From the NCBI RefSeq assembly GCF_000304475.1, contig NC_018946.1, forward strand, positions 1 through 64,000: a DNA stretch of 64,000 bases. The letters run 5' to 3'. This document shows positions 23,901 to 36,941 of this stretch, one piece after another (position 1 is the stretch's first letter; the number at the start of each line of letters is the position of its first letter). The notes under the pieces are model-generated. The model saw nothing but the letters and a program-made list of their open reading frames with translations, was not told where the DNA came from and did not search any database. Both the position numbers and the translations under genes were made by a program. The DNA comes from Kazachstania africana CBS 2517 (lineage: Eukaryota; Ascomycota; Saccharomycetes; Saccharomycetales; Saccharomycetaceae).

Positions 23901-26128
23901 CTATTCACTGCCCTCTGAGACAGTCTGTCTAATTTCTTTCAATAACAGTCACGATATCATCATCTACTTATGACATACACAACGTTCAAGCGTCTTTTTC
24001 TCAGAGCTAAGACTAATATTGCTTTCAAATGAATCTGAGACTTAACCCCATTATTGAACGCACCATCGCATTCCACTGAATTATAATTTATTGATTTGCC
24101 ATGTATTTGGAGTAACCTCATTATTGATTGTCATGGAACATAACTACTCGATGAATCCAATTATTTTTCGAATAACATGATAACTTCTTAAATGACAGTC
24201 TCGAACCTCTAAAGATGAACATTAAACATATTTTTCATCACAAGCGTCATTTATAAGAGGCGTTCTGAACACTCCACCAGCAGGTGTCATTCATTCCATC
24301 ATCTCTTTGTTTGTAATAATAGGAATAGACGCGTCATATTGTCATCTTCATTCTTCCACATACAGATATTATCCATTTTAATGATCACAAACCAGTATTA
24401 ACCCTATCGTTGAGAATAAATACAACCAGTGTATTCTAACCTGTACTTTACAAAATAGGATCGGAAACCAGTCGGGAAATACGCAACCCCAAATTCTCAT
24501 CAAACCAAATACGCCGATCACTTACCAGTGAGCCTTCATTAACACTGACTGTCAAAGTCTGATCACTATTTCTACACCATTATTCATTGCCTGAAGACCT
24601 TCCTTGAACATAACTTACCAGATGACTAAATAACTTCATTTCGATACCACCAGATCTGATGATTTTGTGAATTACATCACCTAACAGTAACGTTCTAGAT
24701 CTATACGTACTTATTTTACTATTACTGGCTTATCTTTACTTTGAAATATCTCTAAGATCTCTGACATTGTCTTCTCCTTTTATCAATTCCAAAGGCTACC
24801 GTTATATAGGGGTAATTGAAATCAGGGCAGTCCAATGTGACCACTTGCTATTAATACAACTTATTTTTATCAAAAATCTGTCAATTCGCTATTTTGGGCC
24901 TCTATCATCCACTCTTCTTCCCCTTATCAAATTGATTGTACATTTCAGATCGATTGAATTGACGTCAAATCATTGTAAACCGACTCTATAACCATGACTA
25001 CATTCAATTGGCGTTTAAGTAATATGAATACTCAACTTTTTAACGCTCGATCATGTCAACTAACACTTGAACAACCCAGCTCAAGGCTTCCTCTGGTATT
25101 CAGATCTCCAGTAAATCTAGGTGAATAATCGTACTGACCTCGATACTTCAGACTTCATTTTAATGACAATTGACCTTAATTACCCTAGTCCTAGTCTAAT
25201 TCGCATTTTTATCTGTTATACTCGTCAATCATCACTTCCCTCTTCTCACCTCTCTTCCTTGTTTCTTCAACTAGGAATAATTTTTTTTTCAAATTTCGAT
25301 CCTCGAGAAAAAGAGACTTGATATAATTAATACAAAGGGAGAAACATATTAATCAAGTGAGAAATACAGCCATGTACACATCCATCCGACAATTGGGATA
25401 CTGGACAGCGTAACCACCCCAGTTCAACGGTCACAAAGCTTCAAACTACAGTCATCAACTTCAATTACACATATAAAATACACATCAAACTAAACATCTA
25501 ACTCCCAAGAATCCCCCTCCACTTATGAAAGCAGACACCTAACACCACCACATAGACTGGACATTTCCTCCTCCTGTACGGAACTATCTCCATCATGTCC
25601 CTGATAAACAAAGGAAATATGCTGTAAGGGCTCACGCCCTCCACCTCAATGACCTTGTTTACAATGTCCACATCTAACTCTGCTTCAAATACCGCCCACA
25701 ACACCAAAACCAGCACTCTTTAATAACCCTAAACTATATCAACGTCTATTTTCAAGAACAAATCGCCTCAACTCAACATGCTCACATAGGTAACAACCTA
25801 AAACTACCAAAAGCAACGGACAAGCTTCTTCCTTGTAATTGACCTTACTCATAAGTTTTTTAACGAACAGAGGAAATATCCCGTAGTTCGAAACATTGTC
25901 GATCCTAAGGTCCTGTTCAATTATCTTCCTGTCAGCTTCGATCTCGAATATACATCAAAATAACACTATCAACTGCTCTACTTCCTTCCTTTCAATATAT
26001 TTAAAAAATGACTTACCCCCCTCATTTTTCCATAATGGTACCCTACCAGTTCCTTCATTACAACCCTCTCGGGCTGTTTAAGGGTTTCTGGGTCTGTTAT
26101 TGTTATGAGCTGTTCGCCAAGAAGGGCA
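20986..26128. repeat. Segmental duplication, copy 2
   Basis: Same orientation as copy 1 (231-5910). It starts right at the 20-N gap and ends where the family-A frame diverges near 26128. It carries a single version of the segment that is tandem around the gap in copy 1. The left boundary may be set by the gap rather than by biology. Confidence 0.93.
22950..25480 (-). pseudogene. Decayed tandem protein repeats, copy 2
   Basis: Counterpart of 2740-5280. The same repeat units lie near 22990-23110, 23205-23340 and 24100-24260, and the over-40-codon open minus-strand stretch occurs at 23490-23630 within the 332-bp identical patch. Stops and indels differ from copy 1 at several places, so it has decayed further since the duplication. 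Confidence 0.5.
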
Positions 26129-26150
26129 CATTTTCCAATACGTATACCCC
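25498..26150 (-). pseudogene. Family A, copy 3: C-terminal end only
   Basis: Matches the last part of copy 1 (5286-5910). The final 72-codon unit (25498-25716) keeps the VSPYSIFPLF element, and upstream the related VSNYGIFPLFV unit near 25870 is followed by a broken ITDPETLKQPERVVMKELVGY stretch at 25978-26163. The frame ends in unrelated sequence after 26128. No promoter or 5' part is present. Confidence 0.75.
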
Positions 26151-26761
26151 ATTGAACTTCCACGTTCTAGGGCCAAGCTTGTCAAAAAATGAATCAGTTA
26201 ACGACAATTGGGCTCGAACTCGTGTCCAAAATGGTATATTTTTCCCTTTCACAAGAGCTGCATGAACCTAATAGTATAAACCATCGTAAATTTATTCCTA
26301 CGCTCGTAGGAATATATCCTAACATGGTTTTTCTCTCGAGACTTTTCACTGTTTTCCTTTTTAGACAAAGGCACAAGTCATTTCAGGCACATCTGAAATT
26401 AACTAACACCAAAAAAAAAAAAAAAAAAAATAAGTTAGAATTCCGGTAAATCTTATTCTTCCAGGGTACTTCTAAAATTAGAAGGAAAGACATCTAGTAT
26501 TACTACTCTCAAAGTGCTATTCACTGTCTAAAAAAGTTAAGTGCCGCAGCAACAATGATAACTCGAAAAGATGTTTAAGCACGTGTGCTCATGTCTGCTT
26601 GTCTTCCAAAAAGTAGATGTCGTTACAAAAAACGCACTGTTTAGACACTTATATATACCGACAATGCTCTCTAAAAACAGTTATATTTAAAATTTTCCAT
26701 CTTATTCTTATTAGTCATCAAACTAACCTTTCCAGTTATTGTTTACAGCTAGCATCCATTA
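26129..26761 (+). promoter_or_regulatory. Upstream region of the mannosyltransferase frame
   Basis: Non-repeated DNA between the duplication edge and the ATG at 26762. It contains a 20-A run at 26411-26430. A TATA-like 'atatata' at about 26650-26657 lies roughly 105 bases before the ATG. No gene is visible. Confidence 0.4.
26411..26430 (+). repeat. Poly-A tract (20 A)
   Basis: Twenty consecutive A, flanked by related short sequences ('ttaactaacacc' before, 'taagttag' after). A simple homopolymer, possibly acting as a nucleosome-free promoter element. Confidence 0.9.
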
Positions 26762-28786
26762 ATGTCCGAAGACGAAACTTTCTCCTACGAGCTTTCCTCA
26801 GATGACACCCGTTCTGAGCCTTCACTAAGTGACTCTCCAAAGATTAGTGAATTTGGACCTTCACCACATATATGTGGAAAATTCAGAGTTATCTGTCAAC
26901 AGTGTAAATTTTTCGTGGCAAGAAAAATAAAATGTAAATCAATTAAAAATAATTTAGTCAAGATACTTTTGGTTACCATACTCTTTTTAATTTTCTTCAT
27001 TCATGAAAATAATATTAAATCCTATTACTATACAAGCACGGCACTAAAGACAGTACGTAACAAGAAAGATTTACTAAAAATTGATATTTCAGATCAGTTA
27101 CATTGGAAAGATCCCTCGAACTCTCCAATTACACCTGATATTTTACAATATAATTTTACCGCTGTCAATATCACTGGTTTCGTTTCCAATTTGGACCTGA
27201 AGAAAAAATCAATTAATGAGGTAAATTCAAATGGCATTGTACCCGAGGCTTCATATCATAAAGAATACGATTCTTTAGTCACGTGTGATGATCTTTAATA
27301 TAGTAATATTATAGAGTTGTCAACATGGAATACTTTGTTACCAGATGATTTGGTTATGTTGAGAAGAGAACTTACTCATGATGAAACTGCATTGAGTAAA
27401 GAGCTTCAAGATCACAATGAAGAGAAGATGAGCGAATCCGAAACTATTGGTGAACATTGGTTAAGATTTGGAGGTGCTGCTGTATGGTTAGAAAGCGAGC
27501 AGTGTTTTGTCGTTTACACTAGAGTAATTTATTCACCGCAAGGTTTTAAAGGAGCAGCTAAAGTCTCTTTAGTTAGAGCACAAGCTTTTGATAAAGATTG
27601 GAATGAAATAAAAGGCAAACGTATACCATTCAGTGATATCCCAGTTCCAAAAGATGTAACAAAGGAATTGTCTAATTTAGAATAGAATTTAGGTTATTCT
27701 AATTGTGCTCATTTGAAAAACTCTGATAAAGAATTTTATGATGATTGTATTGTTCAAATGAACAAAAAAAAATTAAAATTCCAAAAAAGGTATGATGAAC
27801 TACTATCAAGATATTATTTGACTTATCCATCCATAATCAATGTACCATTTGAGCTTGGTGGATTTCTCAAAGGACCAGAAGATCCTCACGTAATTTTAAA
27901 AAAAAAGAAAAAATATGAAGAGCCCATCATCATTTTCAATATGCATGCTAGTGAAGACGGTAAAAGAAGAATCTATGCATTCCATCCACACAGAAAAATT
28001 GATCCTTTAGTGAAATTTTCTATTGAAGACCGTAAAGTAAGACATAAAGAAAAAAATTGGGCACCATTTTTCTCATACCATGACGAAAGTGAGAATAGTG
28101 TTTTTTCTAGAGGTTTCATCCATTTCATCTATACGTATGCACCATTAGAAATTCTAAAATGTTCATTAAATGATCGTATATGTGAAATGGTATTTGAAGC
28201 CTCTACCATTGAAGCTTCGGATAAAAACAAGTATGGTGATATGAGAGGTGGTACACAATTTGTTAAATTACCTACTGATATTCCTCAAGTGAACGGTAAG
28301 CAAATGTGGCTCGGCTTCCCCAAATCTCACTCCTCGGGCTGTGGTTGTGGACGTCATTACTATAGGCCGATGCTAAGTTTATTAGTTGAGACTCACGGAG
28401 CTTATCATCTAGAATTAGTAGTCCCAACTATGGACTTCGAGAGAGATGTTCTGTCTTGGGATTTGAAAGGAAGTTATTGTGAGGGTGTTAGTATAATGAG
28501 TCCTAATTCGATAGCCTACTGGGAAGTTGTTGAGCAAGACGTTGAAAATGAAAAATTCGATGATTATTTAGGCTTCACATTCAGTGAATCTGATGCCACT
28601 ACTAAAGTGGTTGTTTTGAAAAACGTTTTGAATTACATTTTGGATATTTATAAGGAAAAGAGGATAAGAGATCATTTTGAGATTAGCAAAGAGTCTGATA
28701 ATATTATTGGAAATACATTGCAATGTGTGAAGGATAAACTATGGGATGACTGTGCGAAATATGATAAGACCCACAAAAAAGGCTGA
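26762..28786 (+). pseudogene. Beta-mannosyltransferase (GT91/BMT family) with two in-frame stops
   Basis: One continuous frame of 674 codons from the ATG at 26762 to a stop at 28784-28786, interrupted only by TAA at 27296-27298 (codon 179) and TAG at 27683-27685 (codon 308). No frameshift is needed. Residues 1-62 are polar and cytosolic, 64-82 form a single membrane anchor (type II Golgi topology), and the rest is luminal. Family-like blocks include RGGTQFVKLP (about 495-504) and SGCGCGRHYYRPMLSLLVE (about 525-543), followed by DFERDVLSWDLKGSYCEGV. BMT enzymes add beta-1,2-mannose to cell-wall mannan in Candida albicans and C. glabrata. Downstream of the second stop 357 codons remain open and well conserved, so inactivation is recent, or the stops are sequence errors or are read through. 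As written, it would yield only a 178-residue anchored stub. Confidence 0.85.
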
Positions 28787-29663
28787 TCATTTCAAAACGC
28801 TATCGTTCCTATCCAAGGACTATAGCCAAAATTTGGTATACTTTTCCAGTAAATCATCAGCTTTTATTTTCAGTAGGGCCAAAAATGAATTTTCAAAGAC
28901 ATATTTTTATAAATATACCAACCGTAATAGACATCAACAGATAAGTCAATTCAACGGAAAAGCGACATATTAATGTGTATCTTGCCATGCTTGAATATAT
29001 TGGATATCCACAATTAAAGTTGAGATTGTGAAAAAACTGATATTTCTTTCAATTTCGCAATTTAAATAGACTATAACGTTTCTTTTAAATATCGTATTGA
29101 ATATATTTAATGGAATACAATTTCAATAACATTTAATAAAAAATCGGCAAGAAGGTGAATTGAATCTATTATATCCACCTGTCGCTAAACGAAATTTCGG
29201 GATCTTTTTTCCTTCTTTTTAATCATATTTCAGGAAAATGTAGGACTTTTCTCAATGGTCATTTATAAGTAATACAATGGTTGAAAACAAGTGTTTAGAA
29301 TGTTTCTGTATTCTATGGCCGGTCGAAGATTTGAAACGCTCGTTTCTTTTGGTAGCGCCAGTTTCTTTTCCGTTTTACAAAATCTTCGAGATCGCTGACG
29401 GAACGAAAGCAAACACCCCTTCTCTTAGCTTCTACGGTACATTCTCCGAACTGACTTAGCTCATGCGCGAGATATGAAATGCCAAGTTAATAGTGCCAGT
29501 TGAGCCTTTTTCAAATTCTCGAAATGCTCCCGCATTCCTCTTTTTGTCCACATATGTATTTGTTCTACAGCGTACGGAAAGAGAGTCCTTATCAAAGTGC
29601 ACGGTGAGGGATGGTAATTCAAAACATGTTAGATAAGTTACTGCAGAATGGCAGTTATGATCA
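28787..29663. other. Intergenic, no gene recognised
   Basis: 3' flank of the mannosyltransferase frame. A 60-codon frame at 29277-29459 has no recognisable feature. Confidence 0.5.
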
Positions 29664-29760
29664 AATCACTCTCAACTAAAGCGATGGGACGCTAGAGTCT
29701 GGTATAGCTATCTGTATTACAGACAAATTAGTACTTAAAAATTACATCATGAAAGCTTTA
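29664..29760 (-). promoter_or_regulatory. Orphan relic of the family-A promoter
   Basis: The stretch containing 'gcgatgggacgctagagtct' is nearly the same as 8471-8500 in front of family A, and the following bases resemble the copy at 36960-37020. No coding part of family A is recognisable beside it, so it is a solo promoter remnant. Confidence 0.6.
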
Positions 29761-30689
29761 TGCTTCATATTGATTAAACTACTTCCCGATACAATCTTGT
29801 GAAAGTGTTGCATAATTGTTCATTTCACTTAAAGTGCTTTTGCTGTATTGGACCGCCTTTACATTACAACTGAATGCAACTTAATCTTTTGAAGAGAGCG
29901 CCTCTGCCTTCAGGCATTCCTTTGCGGAAGACAAACTTGTTGAACTTGCATAAACCAAAAGATTAGTCCTCTTCAACTTAATCCGGCTATTACAGATAAC
30001 TGATTGATTTACAAAAAAGTAGCGGAGAATAATTTCGTGCAAGTATTTTTCCGGAACCGTAAACTTATGGTATAATCAAGTATGACATGCTAATATATAT
30101 TTAGAATTATTAATAGCTTTTAGATACCAGGTGTGTTCCAAAGTTTTGCTTTTCCATGATTGTGATTGGGATTTTTAGAATTGGTAATATGTAGGAAGGA
30201 AGCGTATTTAATACAATTAGAGATCTAAAAAAGAACAAAATACTTGTTAAACAGTATGTAAATATATATATACATAATGCGTATATTGTACGAATAATTT
30301 AAAAAGGTATAGAGCAGAACATAAAACGACGACAAACCATCTTATCGTTTAGGTATCTAAAAATAAACTAAATTAGGAAAAACTTTTCAATATAGAAATC
30401 ACAACAATATTAATAAAAAGCATATTTGAAGAAGCACTCATCAAAGAATAACCGGATCCTTTATTAAAAAGAAAATGTAAGTGGTGAAATCTGAAGTGAT
30501 AGTACTAGTATACTTAGACCCAGCACTTACAGACACAGTGTAGTCACTTTTTTTTTTTTTAAAATATTTTTACATGTACTATCCCATTATTTTTTCTTAA
30601 TGCTACATAAATCAGTATTTTAAATTACTTACTATTTATGTATTTATAGTGATGATATTACGTAATAATATTTTTATGATTATGTATCA
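29761..30689. other. Intergenic, no gene recognised
   Basis: Very AT-rich 3' flank of the adhesin frame, with a T-run at 30549-30560. Nothing else is recognised. Confidence 0.5.
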
Positions 30690-32114
30690 CTACATCATTT
30701 TACGAAGAATAGTACGTAAAACATATTTGACATGAAAATATTTAGTTTTCATCACCTGTGGTGATAGTAGATGACAGGTGTAAATAGCGCCAGAAGGTTC
30801 GGTAGTGGTGTAACCAGAAACAGTAGCGGTGGTATCTGAAGAGGTAGTACCAGAGACTGAGCCAGCTGAACTTGGCGATAGTGTCGTCGTTCTAGACAAT
30901 GACCCAGTAGTTGAGGAAACTATAGAATTAGAGCTAGAGACTGGACTAGTAGCAGAGGCATCTAGAGAACTAGAATGAGAGTATGATTCTACTGTGGATG
31001 GGGCGCTATCTGTGTACGACATTGCGTCAGAACTGCTATAAGACATTTCAGATGTGCTAGTTTCATATGAATCGTCAGAGAAAGTATTGGATAGGGATTC
31101 AACCGAAGTGCCAGAACAATAGTCATCTTTCGAAGGGAAGGCTAAACATGAGCTGCACTGATCCGGTAGCGAAACAGCCGGTGCTGCTGCCGCATAAGTT
31201 ATTATATCTGTACCAGTAAGCAACCCACTTTTTGAGGTCGTGAATTCGGAGGTTGTATAGCCTTCCCCAATGTTGAGATTCAACGTCAGGGTCCCAAGAA
31301 GCAACGTTTTTGAAACCACGGTTAATATACCAGTTGTTGAATCATAAGAATAAGAATTGATGCTTTGGCTAAGCTGTATTTTATTTTTTTTGCCAAACCC
31401 TGCTATGGTTAAGCTGGCAGTGGTTGATTTATGTGTGATGTAAATGACAGCAGATGTATCATTCATATAAATAGTTTGGCCGCTCAATGGATATGATTTG
31501 ATGTTATCTATTTCTAATTTACCATGAGATAGTAGCGTTATACAGCCAGAGCCAGAAATAGTGGTACCTGGGGAAAGAGTAACTGATTGCGCACAAATAG
31601 TACCATCGTTTGTAAGGTCTGAAGATGATTTACCCATTGTAAAGGAACCTCCTCCTCCCAATACCTGATTTACATATATAAGACCAGAATTGTAGATTTT
31701 CTTACCAGTCATGGAAAAAGATGCTGAGGTTAGCACAGCCTTCCCTGCTTGATACCATATATTTCCATAGTTATATGCGTAACCAGAAAGAGACATAGAC
31801 CCTGCTGTACTAGCGGTAGTATCATCAACAAGGACCTCTCCACGATTAATAAAATCCGAGTAGAAATTTACGGTCGTACCCAGGTTGAGGATAGTATCTC
31901 CAATAATATACAGCCTATTGTCATTATCAAAGCTTTTCCAAAAGTAATGCCATAAACCGGACAGAAGACCTAGAGCACCGCTTGACTTGATATTTACAGA
32001 TTCATGAAAAAAAGTCGAATCAGCCAAAGCTTCACAACGGGTGATATTTAAAGCATTTGCAAAATCTGTACCAATTAGTATTCATATAGTTGTTAGATTA
32101 ATGCGACACATCAT
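30690..32114 (-). pseudogene. Hyr1/Awp-type cell-wall adhesin with a stop in the signal peptide
   Basis: The frame begins at an ATG at 32114 and runs 474 codons to 30690, with one internal stop, TGA at 32082-32084 (codon 11). Codons 1-25 otherwise look like a secretion signal ending in FANA. They are followed by NITRCEALADSTFFHESV, a typical start of the hyphally regulated cell-wall protein domain (Pfam Hyphal_reg_CWP). That domain runs to about residue 315 and shows its usual features: NRG and NSG turns, GSGCITL, SGQTIYM, GFGKKNKIQLS, YDSTTGILTV and IGEGYTTSEF. A Ser/Thr-rich stalk follows from about 345 to 455. The last 25 or so residues are basic and unrelated, as after a frameshift near 30785, so the usual GPI signal is missing. 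In Candida such proteins are GPI-linked wall proteins mediating adhesion. Both ends are damaged here. Confidence 0.85.
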
Positions 32115-35100
32115 AGTACCAAAATTCTAATGAGATGTTAAACAAAGTAGGAGAAAGTTTAATCTAATGAAATTTGGATAACTTTGGATAATGTGGATTT
32201 CCGTCCTTCATATAGTTGATCATTTCAGTTCGTACTACAAATCTTGACAAAAGATAGTAACAGAAAGAGATTGGGAACTGGATGATGTTACGGGGTGTTC
32301 GTTTAACCATGGCATGGGTGAAAGTAACGGTTCCTTTACATGATATCATTGATTGGCAAAAAGAAAGAATGCAAAGTACAAGTGTTCTTAAAACTATATT
32401 GTATGCCTTTTTCCCTGAATTTTTATTCCAACACTAGTACTAAAGAAAGCGTTATGGCATGAATGCAGTGAAGAGAAGAGAATACAATTTGAGTACATTT
32501 AGTCGGACTGGACGTCCCTCTTGAGCTCAAAACTATGCGACTATCCTATTTTTTTGTGATATGACGTTCTGGTGACATGTGTAAGGAAGAAAGTCCAAGT
32601 GTTTGTATTAGCTCTATTTTATCGTATTAACATGGATGGAATGTGCTCAGAACATATTCAAAAGATTACTTAATTGAAAAAAATGAGACAATGAAACGGA
32701 AGTGATCCTGGTAACTTGAATTTTAATCCTAAGCAAAGTGAAGAAGAGACGGCATTTCATGAGATTCGGTCTCAAAGAGCCGACATCCGAAGATGAGGAG
32801 GCTATTTTTTGATCCCTCCCTCGAAAACATGTAAATATGCACTATCTGATCTCATGCTAGCTCAGATAGCAGACCCTGCAAAGGTAATCGATCCTCTTTG
32901 AACTTCAAAAATAGCAGCAATACGAATATTTTGGTAACAGGAACTGGCCCAGTATCTTGTCTATTTTCTTTAATTTGATAATCAAATTGGGATTATGCGA
33001 AGATGTGTCACAATTTGAAAATGATACTACTCCGTTTTTCGACTAATGATTTTCTTGCGTCAATCCTTCCTGCAAGGGAGATTTTCAGTGAAGAGGAAAA
33101 AACCGGAAATAGAATGCTAATATCAACAACTGCCTAGAGAGCAAAAACGAAATACAATCAACTATGATACCATAAATGACTAATGTGTGCAGTTTTTTCT
33201 GGGTTGTTGTATTGGTGCATGTTGACTGTTAGACCTCTAATTGCTCCTGTAGTTATTCTTGTAGTCTAGATGTAAATCTTTACAACTCCGTTTGTTCAGT
33301 GAGGAGTAGAAGCCATTACACAATACAGAGCACACCTCTAGTCACATACATGGCCGTCCACGAACTATTACATCTGTGCTTGTTTTACTTGGAGGATTAT
33401 ATGCCTCTATGAGGTTGGGGTTTAGCAAAGGTTGAGAAAAGTGGAAAAGAATTATGACGTACCCGTATTGAGTTGACAAAGCAAACACTGATCCAGTGAG
33501 AATGCTAAGCAGAGTATCACAAAACGCGCATCCAGCGTCTTTGCCTATCCTCGTTGGACTGTTGCCGAAAATATTCCAATTCTAAATGCGTTCGCTATCA
33601 GTGGTTTTAGTGCTTTATTTTTGGTCACTTTTGACCAGGGTTCAAAGTGAAACATAATCTATTGAGACGCGGCATGTGGAGTATGTTGTTGCCTCTTCTT
33701 CCGAGCGAGTATCAGCTTCCTTGCGTTCATCCCATTCTCACTATCCATTGTTGTAAAAAAAAGTGGACGCACATCATCACCTTCGAGAAGTTCGCTTAAT
33801 TACGTGTCCTCCATAGCAACAACCGGATTTTCCGTGCGAATGAATGATACAGTTAGCCCTGTTTTCACTAACGGTTGGAGCAAAGGTGGATCTAATGGGA
33901 AGTTAAAAAAATGTATGCAGGTCTATCTACGTCCATGTTGCTATAAATTTCTGATTCCGTTAGAATTTTACATTGTCCGAAGGAAGGCTGACGAGGATGA
34001 GCACCAATTTTAGAAAGTATATACTGGCAACGTCGCTTCAGTAAAACAATTCTACTAAGAACTCTGATGATTCGTCTCCTTTTTGAGACTGATTTGCAGA
34101 GTTTAGCGTATTCCAGAATATGAAAGCGTACAGATTCATTCTTTGCCGATAGTATCTTATTTTTTTTTCTGTACTTGAGCAAATGTTGACACTAAATGAG
34201 TATGCTGTATCGCATTGCTAGGTCACAAGGGCTGATGATAAGTTTAGGTGGTTATAAGGTAAATATTAAGTAAATAAGAAACCTTCTTCAATATCTAAAC
34301 TTGAACAATACGAATGAGATCAGCATTGACGTTAGTCTGGCTTTGAAGAAAATCCACAAAGTTGATGCTTCAAACGAGGAGGATACTTGAGAAAATAGCT
34401 ATAGGTATAATCTATGAGAACTTCCTTGGAATAGATATTTGAAACTTTATTTTGATAGAGAAATTGTGTTCTGCTAAACATCATCAATCTTATATTGCTT
34501 TGGTGCGCTATCCCTCATAGCTCAATTAAACTACGAAGAAAAAGAATTTTACCTACGAGTTATCCTGTAGTGGTCGTTTTTTCAATCATTTTATGGAGTA
34601 CACTTTTTTATTAAACTTACAATTATTCAGGTATCTTCGCTCGATACAGATTTAGCTTACTTCTTGCTATACTCGGACTTTTAGCAATATAATGCAAAGA
34701 CAATTAGAAGACTTAACGTTATTACAGGGAGCACTTTCAAACCCTCGGTATATTTTCGTACTTTAAGGGGATACAACTATCTTACAGCTTTTTTATTTTA
34801 CTCTTTTAAATTACCCAAGTGTGAAACACACGAAAGCCTAGAACTGATTATTCTAAAAACGCTCCAGAAAGTATACATTTTCATCCAGTATTGATGAAGT
34901 TGGTTTGATAGAAGGAGAATAAGTGACTTATAAGGTAAAGCGTAACATGCCTTTGCTCCCTAAACTGCAGCCTTGTCTTCAATAGGTGGAAAAGAGGAAC
35001 TACGATCACATTTATTGACCACAATCCGGTAATAATTATATCATTACAACGTATTGTCGAACTACTCATTATTTGGCTCAGTTTTTGTTAGGTGTGGTTT

Positions 35101-35639
35101 TATTAAGTAAATACAGCAGATGTGTTGGTAAAATGGCGATGTTATACTAATTTTAAGGTAGGGCAAAGGAGTCAATGAAGTAAGAGCGTGTCAAAAAATT
35201 GTTTAAGTTGAAACAAATCCATACCTTTTGGGGATATAAACAATTCATGCCTGAAATCATGCTTCAAATCATGATATATGAAATCTACCTACTTGGCGTG
35301 TAATTTAAAGAGAAGTCTGTATAAAGGTGAAATTCATAGATTTGTTCAAGTCATAAGAAAATACAGGTTATCGGTAAATAGATTAAGATTCAAATAGAAT
35401 ATTCACGAATAATTGATTCAGTATATGGGATTCTTCGTGTTGCCTCAAAGTTTGTGATGCGAGCTTTAACTTTTGTTTGTCAGACAACCAAATTTAGCGA
35501 GGGAAAGGGCGCATTTTACCAAAGCTATATTATATATATTCATCTATTTAATCAAGTAAGCTACCATGAGAACCCTTTAATCCTCAGTATCGATTATAAT
35601 AAAATATAATTTGCTGGGACTAATTTATTCTCTGACAGT
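32115..35639. other. 3.5 kb without a recognisable gene
   Basis: AT-rich DNA. Short frames (32164-32349, 33804-34013, 33892-34182, 34881-35069) have no motif. I see no RNA gene. Confidence 0.45.
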
Positions 35640-36740
35640 AAAATCTCCAGAATCATAGTCTTACAACCTGGAGGGGTAAAGTTATACATAATACTTTTAG
35701 CATCATCCTTAGTAATAAGCCAGTGTTCCGTGTTTATTCTGTCCACAGACAAACCTCATTATATCATCTTCTTATTTTGTCATGTTCTTGGTTAATATAT
35801 TGATTCATTGTCATCGAACATTTGGATACCAATAGTGTTCAGCTTATTGAAGGAAGGCTAGTCTTCCAATATAATATGTACTAATAATAATTTATTAACT
35901 CTGATCTGTACTTTAGAAGGTACTATCGGGAAACAGTTTCATGAATCACATACACGCAAGTATTATCAACTTAACTAGGCCAAACAAATATCAGAGATTA
36001 TCAGTATGACATTCCATAACAGCCTAATCCATTTCCAAAAATCGGTATGCTTGCATCTTTAATTCAGCAATAATAGTTGTTTTCGTGTTTGGGTACCTTA
36101 TTATTCATCAACGATATAACTCAAAAAAACAGGAAAGTAATTTCGCTCAAGCAGATTTAGATTCAGAGTTTGCAAACATTTTATTCAGAATCACTATTGC
36201 ATGTCTATCGAGCCATGTCGCCATCTCTTTGCTGTGTAATATTCAACCTCATGTACCATCAAATTGCCATTCATTCATTTCAAAATTTTAATATTATACT
36301 GCGATGAACCCAAATCTAATGGTATGGATAATATCCGATTAATCCTTGGAGATGGCACTATTGAATGTGGAAAAATTTGACTAGCTCAATTTAGTACTTC
36401 TGTAGATAAACTGGATAGTAAGGGTTACTAATTAAAACAGCAAACACACCAGTAACCAGTGATCTACAGCAATCCTATTCCTACGTATTTTCCTTATACA
36501 AATCCCTACTTATTCATCAATTGTGGATTATACCTTTTCAATGGTACTCCAAGCATGGCAGACCGATATAACATCACACAGCAATACATTCAGAAAATAG
36601 TTTTATGGTTCGTTCCATCAATATTCCAACTTCCACAACAAAGAGCGCCCGGTAATAGTAGCTTTTATTGACTAATCCTGACGCCTAGATATACCAATTA
36701 TTTACTGTTCTCGATGACCTTTAACAATGCAACAAGTTCT
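35640..36740 (-). pseudogene. Strongly decayed relic of the family-A repeat region
   Basis: Scattered similarity to the repeat blocks at 2740-5280 and 22950-25480. Around 35910-36005, 'ctgtactttagaaggtactatcgggaaac' followed by 'ggccaaacaaatatcagagattatcag' parallels 4225-4310 and 24440-24525. The plus strand has the same C-rich, G-poor look. It precedes, on the same strand order as copy 1, a family-A N-terminus at 36747-36941. Confidence 0.4.
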
Positions 36741-36746
36741 TCAAGA

Positions 36747-36941
36747 TCAGATCTTCGCTCTTATCTCCCTATTCCAGAAAAAAAGAAAATTTTGTAATGA
36801 CGTGTTAACAAGAGTTAATGTACGATAAAAGGATGGTAAGCTTCTGTCCCATTGATAAGTGTAACATGTATTAGTAATAGTAAAAGATGATGAGTTAAAA
36901 TATGCTAGGTGACTTCGCAGAAGAACAGAACTCAGGGCCAA
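36747..36941 (-). pseudogene. Family A, N-terminal fragment with lost start codon
   Basis: A 64-codon minus-strand frame aligned with 8260-8450 of copy 1. Shared elements include SVLLR(S/T)H at the start, a Ser-rich patch, YxWxR, and TSLQNF near the end. Where copy 1 has its ATG this copy has CTG, so it has no normal start. The frame ends at the same TGA that follows the corresponding frame in copy 1 near 8260, after which both continue in the -1 frame. The middle of the gene is missing, and the decayed repeat region follows directly. Confidence 0.75.

Noticed and set aside
26180..26230. A tRNA B-box-like string 'gggctcgaactcg'
   Set aside because: No matching T-stem, acceptor stem or A box can be built around it on either strand.
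27280..27300. A centromere CDEI-like TCACGTG
   Set aside because: It lies within the mannosyltransferase coding frame, and no AT-rich CDEII or CDEIII follows.
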